Below are positions 52,373 through 61,328 of a stretch of DNA of 64,000 bases, in pieces; positions within the stretch are counted from its first letter, which is position 1; the number at the start of each line of letters is the position of its first letter. The position numbers and the translations under genes were made by a program. The stretch lies in contig NZ_MAGP01000132.1 in the NCBI RefSeq assembly GCF_002926165.1, positions 1 through 64,000 on the forward strand, given 5' to 3'. The notes beneath the pieces were generated by a model. That model did not search any database and was not told where the DNA came from. It saw only the letters and a program-made list of their open reading frames with translations. The DNA is from Micromonospora chalcea. Its GTDB lineage: Bacteria > Actinomycetota > Actinomycetes > Mycobacteriales > Micromonosporaceae.

Positions 52373-53204
52373 GGACCGTCAGCTTCCGAGCGGCGGCCGA
52401 CCACATCAACCGCGCCAGCCACCACAGCGCGACCGCCCAGGCCGCCTGCACCAGCACGGCGGTCGTCGCGTCGCTGCCGTCCAGTGAGCCGGTGTAGAGC
52501 AGCGCCGGGGTCGACGCCATTCCGACGAACGGCAGGTACGTGGCGATGACCCGCATCCACTCGGGCAGGAAGGCCAGCGGTACGAGTGCCCCGGAGAACA
52601 GCGTGATCAGGGCGATCCGGGCGGCCTGCACACCCACGTAGTTCTGTGTCCAGAAGACGAGCAGGCCGCTCAGGTAGACGATTCCGAACCGCAGGGGCAG
52701 CACCAGCAAGGCGGACAGGATGAACAGCGGCACGGTGTCCCGGTCCGGCGGCGGCATGCCGCCGAAGATCGCGGCGGCTGCCAGGACGACCACGATCGCC
52801 GTGCCGGCTTCGTAGACGGCGAACCCGACGCTCTCGGCCAGGCGCGACCACTGGTAGTCGACCGGCCGAACCAGGTCCATGGCCACGTCGCCCTGCTGGA
52901 TGCGGTTGGCCATTCGATAGTCGGTATAGCTGGACACCAGCGAACCGACGACGAACGCCACCAGCAGGTACGCCTTCATCTGCGGCCAGTCGAATCCTTG
53001 CCGAGGGCCGGCGGCGAGTGCCGAGCGCCACAGGTACAGCATGGACAGGACCCCGAACGCCGAGGCCAGCATGCCGAAGAGGAAGCTCGTCTGATAGGCG
53101 AGAAGGCTCTTCAGCGCCATCCGGGCCATGCTCCGATAGGCACGTATCCGGCGTGATCGGGTATCAGCCGGCAACGGCACCGCACCGGCGGTCACGAATG
53201 TCAT
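52362..53204 (-). CDS. ABC-2 family transporter permease (subunit 1)
   Basis: A 280-residue permease with six hydrophobic segments (YQTSFLFGMLASAFGVLSMLYLW, YLLVAFVVGSLVSSY, FALYEAG-type AGTAIVVVLAAAAIFGG). It pairs with the second permease to form the membrane part of the exporter. The ATG overlaps the ATPase stop. Confidence 0.88.
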   Translation of the reverse strand: MTFVTAGAVPLPADTRSRRIRAYRSMARMALKSLLAYQTSFLFGMLASAFGVLSMLYLWRSALAAGPRQGFDWPQMKAYLLVAFVVGSLVSSYTDYRMANRIQQGDVAMDLVRPVDYQWSRLAESVGFAVYEAGTAIVVVLAAAAIFGGMPPPDRDTVPLFILSALLVLPLRFGIVYLSGLLVFWTQNYVGVQAARIALITLFSGALVPLAFLPEWMRVIATYLPFVGMASTPALLYTGSLDGSDATTAVLVQAAWAVALWWLARLMWSAAARKLTVHGG

Positions 53205-54262
53205 GACACGGTCTCCCGATCGACCCCGCCGTCGGGCTCGGGCCGCAACTGCCCCGCGTACACCTTCCGGACGACCGTCTCGATGGCCGGCTCGTCGATG
53301 TGCATGTCGACGATCTCCGCCTCGGCGAGCACTGCCGCCAGCACCTCTCGCGCGCCGAGCGTCATCCGGTCGAAGGTGACCGTGAGCTCGCGGTCGTCCG
53401 ACCCCGCGCGGACCTGAGCGCCCGGCAGTCGCGCGGCGATCCGATCGACGCCCGGCAAGCCGGCGGCCAGCTCGAAGGACATCGACCGCTCGCGGACATG
53501 GGTGTCCTTCACCGACTGCAGGTCACCGTCGTACACCACACGTCCCGCGTCGATGATCACGATGCGCCGGCAGATGTCCTCGATGTCGGCGAGGTCGTGG
53601 GTGGTGAGCATGACCGTCGTCCCGTCCGCCACCAGCCGACGCACGAAGGAACGCACCCGGTCCTTCACCGCGATGTCCAAGCCGATCGTCGGCTCGTCCA
53701 GGTAGACGATCCGGGGTTCGTGGAGCAGCGCCGCGGCGAGGTCGGCCCGCATGCGCTGCCCCAGCGACAACTTACGGGCGACCACCGGGAGAAGGTCGGC
53801 CAAGCCGAGGACGTCGTCGAGGCGGGCCAGTGTCTCCCGGTACCGCGCGGCGCCCAGACCGTGCATGTCCCGCAGCAGTTCGAGCGAGTCACGTACGGGC
53901 AGGTCCCACCACAGCTGCGTTCGCTGCCCGAAGACGACGCCGACGCGTCGCGCGTTCTCCACCCTCGCCCGGTACGGCACCAAGCCGTCGACGAGGACCT
54001 GTCCAGCCGTCGGAACCAGGATCCCGGAAAGCATCTTCACCGTGGTGGACTTGCCGGCGCCGTTCGGACCGACGTAGGCCACTGCCTCGCCCTGTGCCAC
54101 AGACAGATCGATGCCGTCCACAGCGACGTGCTCGGAGAATCTACGCTGGAGCAGGTGCCGGAGGGAACCGCGTAGCCCCGGCGCCTTCTCCGGCTTGCGG
54201 AAGACCTTACGCAGTCCTGCGACTTGGATCAATGTCACCGGACGAGCATGCACCATTTCCAT
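53201..54262 (-). CDS. ABC transporter ATPase
   Basis: A 353-residue ATPase with Walker A GPNGAGKST, signature LSLGQRMRADLA, Walker B IVYLDEPTIGLD and a C-terminal domain (DRELTVTFDRMTLGAREVLAAVL). It is of the type seen with DUF990-like permease pairs. ATG at 54262 is preferred; GTG at 54289 is a longer alternative. The exporter probably moves the peptide product of the adjacent cluster or confers immunity. It is the first gene of the minus operon. Confidence 0.9.
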   Translation of the reverse strand: MEMVHARPVTLIQVAGLRKVFRKPEKAPGLRGSLRHLLQRRFSEHVAVDGIDLSVAQGEAVAYVGPNGAGKSTTVKMLSGILVPTAGQVLVDGLVPYRARVENARRVGVVFGQRTQLWWDLPVRDSLELLRDMHGLGAARYRETLARLDDVLGLADLLPVVARKLSLGQRMRADLAAALLHEPRIVYLDEPTIGLDIAVKDRVRSFVRRLVADGTTVMLTTHDLADIEDICRRIVIIDAGRVVYDGDLQSVKDTHVRERSMSFELAAGLPGVDRIAARLPGAQVRAGSDDRELTVTFDRMTLGAREVLAAVLAEAEIVDMHIDEPAIETVVRKVYAGQLRPEPDGGVDRETVS

Positions 54263-54364
54263 CGCCGCGCCAACCACCTTGCCCCGCACGGATGCCAGCG
54301 ATAGCCTTCGACGCGAGCCCCTCTCTGAATCGAATTGTTTTCGGTGTTGTGTTCAACGGAGAAG

Positions 54365-56017
54365 ATGTCACTGCGGGACGGAGAAAAATTGGAAATTCGT
54401 TTTCGTGCGCCGTCCGGGCGAACCGCCGATCTGACCTGGGGACAGCAGAGGATGGCGCAACTGATGGCGGATCTCCAGCCGAACAACGCCTCGCTCAACC
54501 TCAAGTTCGCTCACCGGATCAAGCCGGGTCTGAAAGCCGACGAGGTCGCGTCCGCCATCAGAGGAATGGTCGAGGCCTGCGAGTCCGCGCGAACCCTGTT
54601 CGAGCCGGACGCGCCCTCCGCACAGCAAAGGGTCACAACCGAGGGAGTCCTGCACGTCGCGGTGATCACCGCCGTGACAGCCACCTTCACATCGGCTCTC
54701 GAATCGGCAGCCGAGCTGGCGGGCACCCCGTTCGAGGCCGACGACCTCCCCGTTCGCGTGGGCATCCTGACCGATCGGAGTGGCCCGGCCTTCGTCCTGC
54801 TGGCCATCAACCATCTCGCGTCGGACTACCTCGGCGCTCACTGGATGACCTGGCACCTCCGCCACGTCCTCCAGGCTGACTTCTCCGACGGCGAGCCGTC
54901 GGCGATCCACCCCGTCGATGTCAGCCACTGGGAGAGCAGTGAGGCCGGCCGGCGGGAAGGGGCCCGTGCGCTGCTCCGGCACGAACGGAGCCTTGCACGC
55001 ATGCCTCAGAGCATGCTGCCCCGGCTCCCGGTCGAGCCGTTGCATCCCCGCTATCGGTACGTGGTGATGCAGACGTCAGCCGGCGCGTGGTGCCTGAGTC
55101 ACCTGGCCAAGCGGCACGGGGTCAGCGAGACGGCGGTCGGCCACGCGGCCCTCTCCCTCGTGCTGGCCCACGTCAGCGGGCTGAGCCGGGCCCACCTCCA
55201 GGTGTGCGTCAGCAACCGGGCCGGTCGGGACACGGCTGCCGTGGTGGGTTGCCTCACCCAGGACGTTCCCACCTGCGTGGCGATCGACGACGCCGACTTC
55301 GACGCACTGCTGCGGCGATCCGCCGGCGCCATCCACCACGCGACACTGACCGGGCGCTTCCCGCACCGAGGCCTGATGGAGGTGCGCGAGCGCGTCGAGA
55401 AGCGACGCGGCTTCCCGCTGGATCTCTCCTACTGGCTCAACAGCCGACTGTTCGTGCCGCTCCCCGCGGAGGCACCGAACGCCGCGCGGATACGGGAGGA
55501 AGCGGCCAGGACCTCCGTCCGGTGGCTGGGCGGCGACCAGTGCAGCACGAGCACCCTCTTCTGCTACCTGGACCGCCGCGACGACATACTCGAAGTGCTG
55601 ATGCTCGTCGACACCGCCTATGTCGCTCCCGCCGAGGCGGAGCAGTGGTTGCGTGCGTTCGAGTCGATTCTCGTCACCGCGGTCCTGCGACCGGAGCTCA
55701 GCGCGGACGCTCTCGTCGCGGAGACCGGCGTCGTGTCGTTCCGCGCGACGGACGACTGGGTCAAGATCGACCACAGCTGGATCCACCTACCCACCACGGC
55801 GGCACGCCTGCATGCGGCGCTTCCGGGCATGACCCTACGACTTGCGGTTGAGACTCCCGGTGGTGAGGCTTCCCTGGTGGCGATGGTGGCCAGTCCTCGG
55901 AGCGGCCGCGAGACCAGCGCTCCTTCCGACACCGTTGTCGTCGAGGCGCTTCGTGGCTGCCGGGTCGGCATGCGCCCGCACCGGTTCGTCTCGAGGGCAG
56001 GGGATGTACAGGACTGA
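54365..56017 (+). CDS. Stand-alone NRPS condensation-domain protein
   Basis: A 550-residue single condensation domain, a little longer than usual (about 450). The active-site motif HHxxxDG appears as NHLASDYLG (Asn149, His150, Asp154, with Tyr in place of Gly); a second conserved block CVSNRAGRDTAAVVGCLTQDVP resembles the NR..xVGxF motif of C domains. Only the first His is changed, and the catalytic second His is kept. Such proteins can join an activated acyl or aminoacyl group to an amine. It is divergent from the exporter operon and upstream of the regulator and precursor; its partners are presumably the carrier protein and precursor peptide. The ATG follows GGAGAAG. Confidence 0.8.
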   Translation: MSLRDGEKLEIRFRAPSGRTADLTWGQQRMAQLMADLQPNNASLNLKFAHRIKPGLKADEVASAIRGMVEACESARTLFEPDAPSAQQRVTTEGVLHVAVITAVTATFTSALESAAELAGTPFEADDLPVRVGILTDRSGPAFVLLAINHLASDYLGAHWMTWHLRHVLQADFSDGEPSAIHPVDVSHWESSEAGRREGARALLRHERSLARMPQSMLPRLPVEPLHPRYRYVVMQTSAGAWCLSHLAKRHGVSETAVGHAALSLVLAHVSGLSRAHLQVCVSNRAGRDTAAVVGCLTQDVPTCVAIDDADFDALLRRSAGAIHHATLTGRFPHRGLMEVRERVEKRRGFPLDLSYWLNSRLFVPLPAEAPNAARIREEAARTSVRWLGGDQCSTSTLFCYLDRRDDILEVLMLVDTAYVAPAEAEQWLRAFESILVTAVLRPELSADALVAETGVVSFRATDDWVKIDHSWIHLPTTAARLHAALPGMTLRLAVETPGGEASLVAMVASPRSGRETSAPSDTVVVEALRGCRVGMRPHRFVSRAGDVQD

Positions 56018-56542
56018 TCAGCGACGTGGACCACCTCGCGGCCCGGGTGCCCGGGCACGCGACGACAGCAGGCCGCAGTCGCTCTCGAACCGGTAGGCGG
56101 CGCCCAGGTCGCCATGGCCCTCTCACTCCCGGAAGTTACGGAAAGGCACCGAGAATCCCGGCGCGGCAGTGATGCGGTTCCGCAGCTGCGCACGCGACAC
56201 CGGGTCGCACGGCATGCCACCCGCGACCGCGTAGGTGACCCCCTGCCCTACACCACAGCGAGACCGACCGCCAAGCAGGGAAAAGAGCGTCGACGCATTG
56301 AATCCGAGAAATTTCCGGGTGCCACGGGGCACCTGTGCAAGCGGTCAGAAGCTACAGTTGCACATGCCGCGGGCCGCCAGAGCACTCAGGATCGGCCCAT
56401 TACCAGCGGCATCACCGGAGCCCGAAATTTCCGACAAGTTGTTCTCTGATTTATCGGACCGGTTCCACTCACGAGAGGCGACGACTGAGCCCACGAAGAG
56501 CCGGTCAGCGAGGCATCAGCAGCTGTTCACGGGGAGGACAGG
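56018..56542. other. Intergenic region before the ParB-like regulator gene
   Basis: About 525 bases. Minus-strand open frames such as one ending FSVPFRNFRE carry protein-like composition but no recognised family or ribosome site, so no gene is called. The region between 56420 and 56530 is AT-richer and should hold the regulator promoter; GGGGAGGA precedes its TTG start. Confidence 0.5.
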
Positions 56543-57514
56543 TTGATCGACGCCAACGATCCGCTGCAGGTTGTGGAGAGCTGGACCGAAGGAAGCCAGC
56601 AGGAGGCCGTATCGGTACCGATCCGGTCGCTCCTGCCCGGTCAGGGCCCCCGCCGGCACGGGGTCGACGAGACGCACGTACAGCTGTTGGCCCAGTCCGA
56701 ACTCCAGCACCCGCCGATCCTGGTGCAGCGCAGCACCATGCGCGTCATCGACGGGATGCATCGTCTGCAGGCGGCACTGCTCCGTGGTGCGGACTCGATT
56801 CACGCGCTGATGCTCGACGACGACGACCAGATGGCCTTCCTGCGCAGCGTCACGAGCAACATCAAGCACGGCCTGCCGCTGACCCTGGCCGACCGCCGGG
56901 CGGCGGCCGAACGTCTGCTGGAGATGTTCGCGCATTGGTCGGACCGGTCACTCGGCCGCGCCACCGGGCTGTCGGCCAAGACGATCAGCACATTGAGGCA
57001 GCGCAGCGGCCAGCCGATGCCGGCCGAGCGGACCGGCCGGGACGGACGGGTCCGGCCGACAGACGCCGACGCCGGCCGGAAAGCTGTCGTCGCGCTCCTG
57101 ACCGAACGACCTGATGCTTCGCTGCGGGAAATCGCCCGGTTGGCCGGCGTCTCACCGAACACGGTCCGCACCATACGCCGCAAACAGAACGAAGGTGCGG
57201 CGGGTTCACCGTCGCCGGCACGGGCACTGTCCGCGGTCAAGGAGGCGCCCGGCGCGCCCGAGCCGAGCCGGGACGTCACCGCGTTGGCGCTGGAGAACCT
57301 CGCCAAGGATCCGTCCGTGCGCTACACCGAGGCCGGGCGCACCCTGCTGCGCATGCTGCATCAACAACTCAGCCTGGTCTCCGACCACGACATCATCAAC
57401 GCTCTTCCACCGCACTGCCTCCCGCTGGTGGCCCGCCTCAGTCGCGGACTGTCGCAGCAGTGGGAGCAACTCTCCGCGCGAGCGGCGATCCGCGTCCAGA
57501 CCGAGGTGGGTTGA
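56543..57514 (+). CDS. ParB/StrR-type transcriptional regulator
   Basis: A 323-residue regulator: ParB-N-type domain (about 20-115; PPILVQRSTMRVIDGMHRLQAALLRGADSI) then a helix-turn-helix (TERPDASLREIARLAGVSPNTVRTIRRKQ) in the middle and a C-terminal helical region. Pathway activators of the StrR/NovG group share this layout. It begins with TTG after the ribosome site GGGGAGGA and is followed after 215 bases by the precursor gene, so it is the likely activator of this cluster. Confidence 0.88.
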   Translation: MIDANDPLQVVESWTEGSQQEAVSVPIRSLLPGQGPRRHGVDETHVQLLAQSELQHPPILVQRSTMRVIDGMHRLQAALLRGADSIHALMLDDDDQMAFLRSVTSNIKHGLPLTLADRRAAAERLLEMFAHWSDRSLGRATGLSAKTISTLRQRSGQPMPAERTGRDGRVRPTDADAGRKAVVALLTERPDASLREIARLAGVSPNTVRTIRRKQNEGAAGSPSPARALSAVKEAPGAPEPSRDVTALALENLAKDPSVRYTEAGRTLLRMLHQQLSLVSDHDIINALPPHCLPLVARLSRGLSQQWEQLSARAAIRVQTEVG

Positions 57515-57694
57515 GCGGCCAAACCCACCGACCGTCCACACGCTGCGATCGTCCGCCCCACCGCACCTCAGCCTTGGCACTTCTTCGGCCACCGCCCGGC
57601 GCCGGGCGGTGGCCGGACGCTCGCTCGTCGCGTCGACGTCGAGGCGCAAATATGTCCGGAAGAGCCAGGACTCCGCCCGCCGCAGCTGCACTCA

Positions 57695-57723
57695 TTGACA
57701 TAGCTAAATAGCCCTGTAATGCT
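57695..57723 (+). promoter_or_regulatory. Promoter of the precursor peptide gene (apparently leaderless)
   Basis: TTGACA (57695-57700), 17 bases, then AATGCT (57718-57723) place transcription start at about 57730, the A of the precursor ATG. No ribosome site precedes that ATG. The upstream stretch is AT-rich within GC-rich DNA. Together these suggest leaderless translation. Confidence 0.55.
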
Positions 57724-57729
57724 TTTTGC

Positions 57730-57900
57730 ATGATGACAACCACCGCGCAGGAAATGTCCGCGCAAAACGCAGAGGTCTCCCTCAACGAGACCGCCGAGGA
57801 ATCGTCCATCGACAACATCGAGGGTCTCTTCGAGGAGGTCGACCTCTTCTCGACGGCCCTCATCCAGGGCGGCTGCACCGGCGGCTTCACGTCCCTGTGA
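57730..57900 (+). CDS. RiPP precursor peptide (56 residues, single Cys)
   Basis: A small acidic peptide: N-terminal MMTTTAQEMSAQNAEVSLNE, an acidic helix-like stretch SSIDNIEGLFEEVDLF and a hydrophobic Gly-rich end STALIQGGCTGGFTSL (residues 41-56) holding its only Cys (Cys49), with Thr42, Thr50, Thr54 and Ser55. The first part resembles leaders of YcaO-modified RiPPs and the last part the core. It sits between a ParB-like regulator and SagB/YcaO genes, and has its own promoter and terminator hairpin. Cys49 would be a single thiazoline/thiazole site or site of another YcaO chemistry. The core boundary is not known. Met9 is an alternative start. Confidence 0.82.
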   Translation: MMTTTAQEMSAQNAEVSLNETAEESSIDNIEGLFEEVDLFSTALIQGGCTGGFTSL

Positions 57901-57910
57901 TCCAACTGTC

Positions 57911-57947
57911 GCGTGCTAACCGGCCGTCTTTCGGCCGGTTAGCACGC
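57911..57947 (+). terminator. Strong hairpin after precursor gene
   Basis: A perfect 16-bp stem (57911-57926 and 57932-57947) closed by TCTTT begins 11 bases after the precursor stop. It would end most transcripts and leave the downstream enzymes at lower level, or stabilise the precursor mRNA. Confidence 0.85.
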
Positions 57948-58055
57948 GCTTTCCTGTCATCGGGCAGCCGTATCCGGGAACGCCGACAGGATGTCAATCA
58001 TTCAGGTTGTCCAGAAAGTCAACCGGTCGGAGCGTACAAGAGATAGGACCCTGCT

Positions 58056-59210
58056 TTGGAGACGCTAGCTGAGGCTGCCGCAGAAAACGGCACCGACGCC
58101 CGTTCCGCAACGTATCGCGCGCACCCTCTTGTGCGCATCGAGCCGGCGGCCAGTGACCTGTGGCTCATCAGCCGAGACGACAGGTTGAACGGACACAAGG
58201 TTCCCGCGTCGGCTGCGGGTCTGCTCGTTGCCGCCTTCGCTCCGGGAACCATCTATTCCCTGTCGGAGCCGATCATGGCGGCGATCGGCTCTGTGCGCAG
58301 GGCGGAGCTGATCGCCGAGTGGCTGGTCGCCCACGAGTACCTGGTGCGCGATGACGACGCCGAGGCGATCAAGACGCGGCGGTGGCTGGAGTCGTGGGCC
58401 GAGAATGGATGGCGGGCCGCCTCCCGCTATCACGCGCGTACTTACGGATACCCCTTCGAGTTCTACGAGGCTGACGGCAACTCCGCGGAGGACGTACGCC
58501 GGATGGTCGCGTACAACGCGCAGCAACCCGACGTCGATCGGGCCCGGCCCCGGCTGCACGACCAGGAGAAGGTGTACGCACTGCCGGACCCCGCCCCGGA
58601 GTTGTTCCCCGCGACCGCTTCGGCGGCGACGAACCTTGCGGTAGCGGCGCAGCCGCTGGACTACGACCGCCTTGCGTCGCTGCTCTCCCTGCTGACCCGA
58701 CCGATTCGTCAGGCCAGGATGCCGTTCGCGGAATCGGCCAACCTGCTGCGGAAGACGAGCCCTTCCGGCGGTAGTCGCCATCCGACGGAGTTCTCCGTCG
58801 TCACGCATGCCGTCGGCGGGATCGACGACGGTGTCTACCAAGTCGCGACCGTCGACGGTGCGCTGGACCGCATGGATCACCTCGACGCCTCGTCACGCGA
58901 CCTGGCGGACCTGTCGGGTATCGCCGACGACAACCGCCCCTACGCACTCATATTCTTCAACTCCTATTTCGCCCGGAACCGCTACCGCTACCGGGAACCA
59001 AGGACCTTCCGGACGGTGCACATGGATGTGGGCCACCTCATGGGTACTGCCGAGTACCTGAGCCGCGCGAACGGTTGGGCGGTCCGGCATGCCCAGCACC
59101 TCGACGGCAAAAAGGTCGCGGACGCGCTCGGCACCGACCACCGCGTCGAGGCGACAATCGCAGCGACTCTCGTACACGCAGCCGATCAGCCTGCAGAAAG
59201 CCGGGATTGA
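58056..59210 (+). CDS. SagB-type flavin-dependent dehydrogenase 1
   Basis: A 384-residue SagB/McbC-type protein: N-terminal domain of about 130 residues, then the nitroreductase-fold part with KTSPSGGSRHPTEFSVVTHAV (equivalent of PSAGALHPxE), ARNRYRYREPRTFRTVHMDVGHLMGTAEYLSRANGW and KKVADALGTD. SagB enzymes oxidise azolines to azoles using FMN. The start is TTG after AGGA at 7 bases; its stop overlaps the next ATG by one base. It pairs with the second SagB-like protein below. Confidence 0.85.
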   Translation: METLAEAAAENGTDARSATYRAHPLVRIEPAASDLWLISRDDRLNGHKVPASAAGLLVAAFAPGTIYSLSEPIMAAIGSVRRAELIAEWLVAHEYLVRDDDAEAIKTRRWLESWAENGWRAASRYHARTYGYPFEFYEADGNSAEDVRRMVAYNAQQPDVDRARPRLHDQEKVYALPDPAPELFPATASAATNLAVAAQPLDYDRLASLLSLLTRPIRQARMPFAESANLLRKTSPSGGSRHPTEFSVVTHAVGGIDDGVYQVATVDGALDRMDHLDASSRDLADLSGIADDNRPYALIFFNSYFARNRYRYREPRTFRTVHMDVGHLMGTAEYLSRANGWAVRHAQHLDGKKVADALGTDHRVEATIAATLVHAADQPAESRD

Positions 59211-60139
59211 TGTCCACGACATGGTCGCCACTCCTCGTCATCCGACCCGACCGTGACGCCGCCGTTCTCGAAGACTCCCAGTCGGCGCAGTCGGTCCGCT
59301 TCGACGCCGCCGAACTCGCCCGGAAACTCGTGTCGGACGCCCCCGAGGTCGGGGCCCGCGAACTGTCTCCGTCGGACGACCTCGATTCGATCTCGACCGA
59401 TTGGGTCACGAACGGGTGGCGTCCGAGCCTCGACTACTTCAACTGGTCCGAGCAGATCTCGGAGAGCAGGCGGGAGGCCCGGTATCCGGCCCGCGGCAGT
59501 CAGGCTCAGCCGACGCGTCCAGCGACGTCGACGCCGCAGTGGAACTGGGCAGAAGAAGGCACTACGGCCGGCACCGGCGGGGTCAGCGTCGGTGAACTGC
59601 TGGTACGACGACGCACGGCCCGCCAATTCGAGCCGGAGCCCTTGTCGCGGGAGACCGTCGCCGCCATCTTCCGCTGCTTCTCCGCGCTCATGGCACCCTT
59701 CGAGCCGTCCGGCTCGCTGGCAGGCGTGCGTATGGCCGCCGTCGTGTACGCGATCAACGGCGTCGATTCGGGCATCTGGGCTCTCGACCTCGCCGGCGAG
59801 CGAGCCGATCAGCTGACCTCCGGCAGCTTCCGCCAGGAGATGGCCGATCTGATGTGCGGCATGCAGGCACCCATGACGGCAAGCGCCACGATCGTGCTGA
59901 TCGTCGACTTCCCCCGCCGCCAGGAAATGTTCCCCTACGAGAGGGCCTTGCGCGAACTGTACGTCGAGGTAGGTCGAGTCGCGCAGAAATTCATCATCGC
60001 GGCGGAGTCGTACGACTGCGGCGCGCTGATCACCCCGGCGACAAACGACAACGTGCTGGCGGAGTTGCTCGGGCTCTCGGATGACGAGGCACCGGTCTAC
60101 ACCATCACCTTCGGTCGGAAGACCAGCAGGAAAGGCTGA
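59210..60139 (+). CDS. SagB-type flavin-dependent dehydrogenase 2 (nitroreductase-like)
   Basis: A 309-residue protein: N-terminal domain of about 120 residues, then the nitroreductase-type domain with FMN-site GGVSVGELLVRRRTARQFEPEPL, YVEVGRVAQKFIIAAESYDCGALITPATNDNVLAELLGL. It keeps the RRTxRQF motif absent from the first protein, so the two may form a heterodimer in which each supplies part of the FMN site. Same strand and overlapping by one base with the preceding gene. Confidence 0.83.
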   Translation: MSTTWSPLLVIRPDRDAAVLEDSQSAQSVRFDAAELARKLVSDAPEVGARELSPSDDLDSISTDWVTNGWRPSLDYFNWSEQISESRREARYPARGSQAQPTRPATSTPQWNWAEEGTTAGTGGVSVGELLVRRRTARQFEPEPLSRETVAAIFRCFSALMAPFEPSGSLAGVRMAAVVYAINGVDSGIWALDLAGERADQLTSGSFRQEMADLMCGMQAPMTASATIVLIVDFPRRQEMFPYERALRELYVEVGRVAQKFIIAAESYDCGALITPATNDNVLAELLGLSDDEAPVYTITFGRKTSRKG

Positions 60140-60149
60140 CCCACAAAAA

Positions 60150-61328
60150 ATGGCACTCACCGCTGCGGTCGTCCGCGATGATTGGAAATGCGTCCGATTC
60201 ACGAGTCCTTTCGACGGGCTCTTCGGCTCTGTCGTCGAGGCGGACGACGACGTGCTCGGCGTCGCGTGGGATCTTGACCCCGCACGGGCGGACGAGAGAG
60301 CACTGGGTGAGGCTGTCGAGCGCGCCGCGCTGCACGAGCCAGCCCTCGCACCTGTGCGTGCGTCCGCGAACGAGCTCGGCTCGAAGGCCATCCGTCTCGA
60401 CGACCGGGCGACCTTCAGCCCGGAACAGTGCTCGCAAGAGCCGCTGCTCCGCCCGTTCGCATGGAACGCGCACTCCCAGAACACCTGGGTGACGATGCAG
60501 TCTCCGGACGGCGAGGTGTTCGTACCCGCCGACGTCGAGCGGATGCGGGTCCACGACTCGGATCCGACCCGCGTCAAACCGATGACCTCGATCGGCGCCG
60601 CCTGCGGGGTCGACTGGGACACGGCCCTCACCCGCGCGCTCACTGAGGTCGTGGAACGGCACGCCGTTGCGGCGGCCGTCTACTCCGGGCGCCGCGCGGC
60701 CCGAGTCCGTCCCGGCGACGACCGGTACTCCGTTCACGACATCGCGGAAATTCTCGGCGGTGCGGCTGACGTGGTCGTCGGGCTGCTGCCCGGCAGCCAT
60801 TTCGGATTGCAGGTCGCGCTGGCCGCCATCGTCGGCACCCGCGACGGACTGCCGGAGGTGGCCTTCGGGTCGGCCGCCCATGCGGACGCGGCGGATGCGA
60901 TCCGCTCAGCGGCGATCGAAGCGGTGCACATCTTTCACCTCGGCTGGCGTCTGCTCCGCCGGGGAGACCCCGAGGAGCGGCCGGTGGGCATCAACACCCG
61001 GGCGCTGTGGTGGGCGAGGCACGGGCGCGCCCACCTGGGCGACTACTTCGTCGACCAGGTGGCTGAAGCCCAGGGCCCGACCTCGGGCGGACGTACCTGG
61101 ACCGAGATCGGCGATGCCATCTCCGCAGAGGGGTTCCGCTGGGCGTACAGCGACATCACCCCGGCATGGGCCGCCGGCGCCGTGGTCGCTCGCGCGGTGG
61201 TCCCTGCCCTGCTCCATCTCCAGATCAATCCGTTCCCGCTGCTTTACGCTCCGCGCTTCCCGTCCGAGGTAGAGGCGTTCCTCCGTCGCTCGGGTGGCGG
61301 GGTGAACAATGACCATCCGTTTGTCTAG
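60150..61328 (+). CDS. YcaO-domain cyclodehydratase or thioamidase
   Basis: A 392-residue YcaO protein with ATP-binding motifs ALTEVVERHAVAAAV (Glu166, Glu169, Arg170) and later AAIEAVHIFHLGW; a C-terminal end NNDHPFV. YcaO enzymes use ATP to activate peptide amides, making azolines from Cys/Ser/Thr, thioamides or macroamidines. No E1-like or Ocin-ThiF partner is encoded beside it, nor a TfuA protein. The ATG lies 14 bases from AGGAAAGG, a long spacing, so an alternative start cannot be excluded. Overlaps the next gene by 20 bases. Confidence 0.9.
   Translation: MALTAAVVRDDWKCVRFTSPFDGLFGSVVEADDDVLGVAWDLDPARADERALGEAVERAALHEPALAPVRASANELGSKAIRLDDRATFSPEQCSQEPLLRPFAWNAHSQNTWVTMQSPDGEVFVPADVERMRVHDSDPTRVKPMTSIGAACGVDWDTALTRALTEVVERHAVAAAVYSGRRAARVRPGDDRYSVHDIAEILGGAADVVVGLLPGSHFGLQVALAAIVGTRDGLPEVAFGSAAHADAADAIRSAAIEAVHIFHLGWRLLRRGDPEERPVGINTRALWWARHGRAHLGDYFVDQVAEAQGPTSGGRTWTEIGDAISAEGFRWAYSDITPAWAAGAVVARAVVPALLHLQINPFPLLYAPRFPSEVEAFLRRSGGGVNNDHPFV

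Noticed and set aside
56123..56332. Minus-strand frame ending FSVPFRNFRE
   Set aside because: Protein-like in places, but without start signals or family; could be a decayed fragment.
57730..57900. Lanthipeptide or thiopeptide precursor
   Set aside because: No LanB/LanM dehydratase or pyridine synthase is near, and the core has only one Cys and few Ser/Thr.
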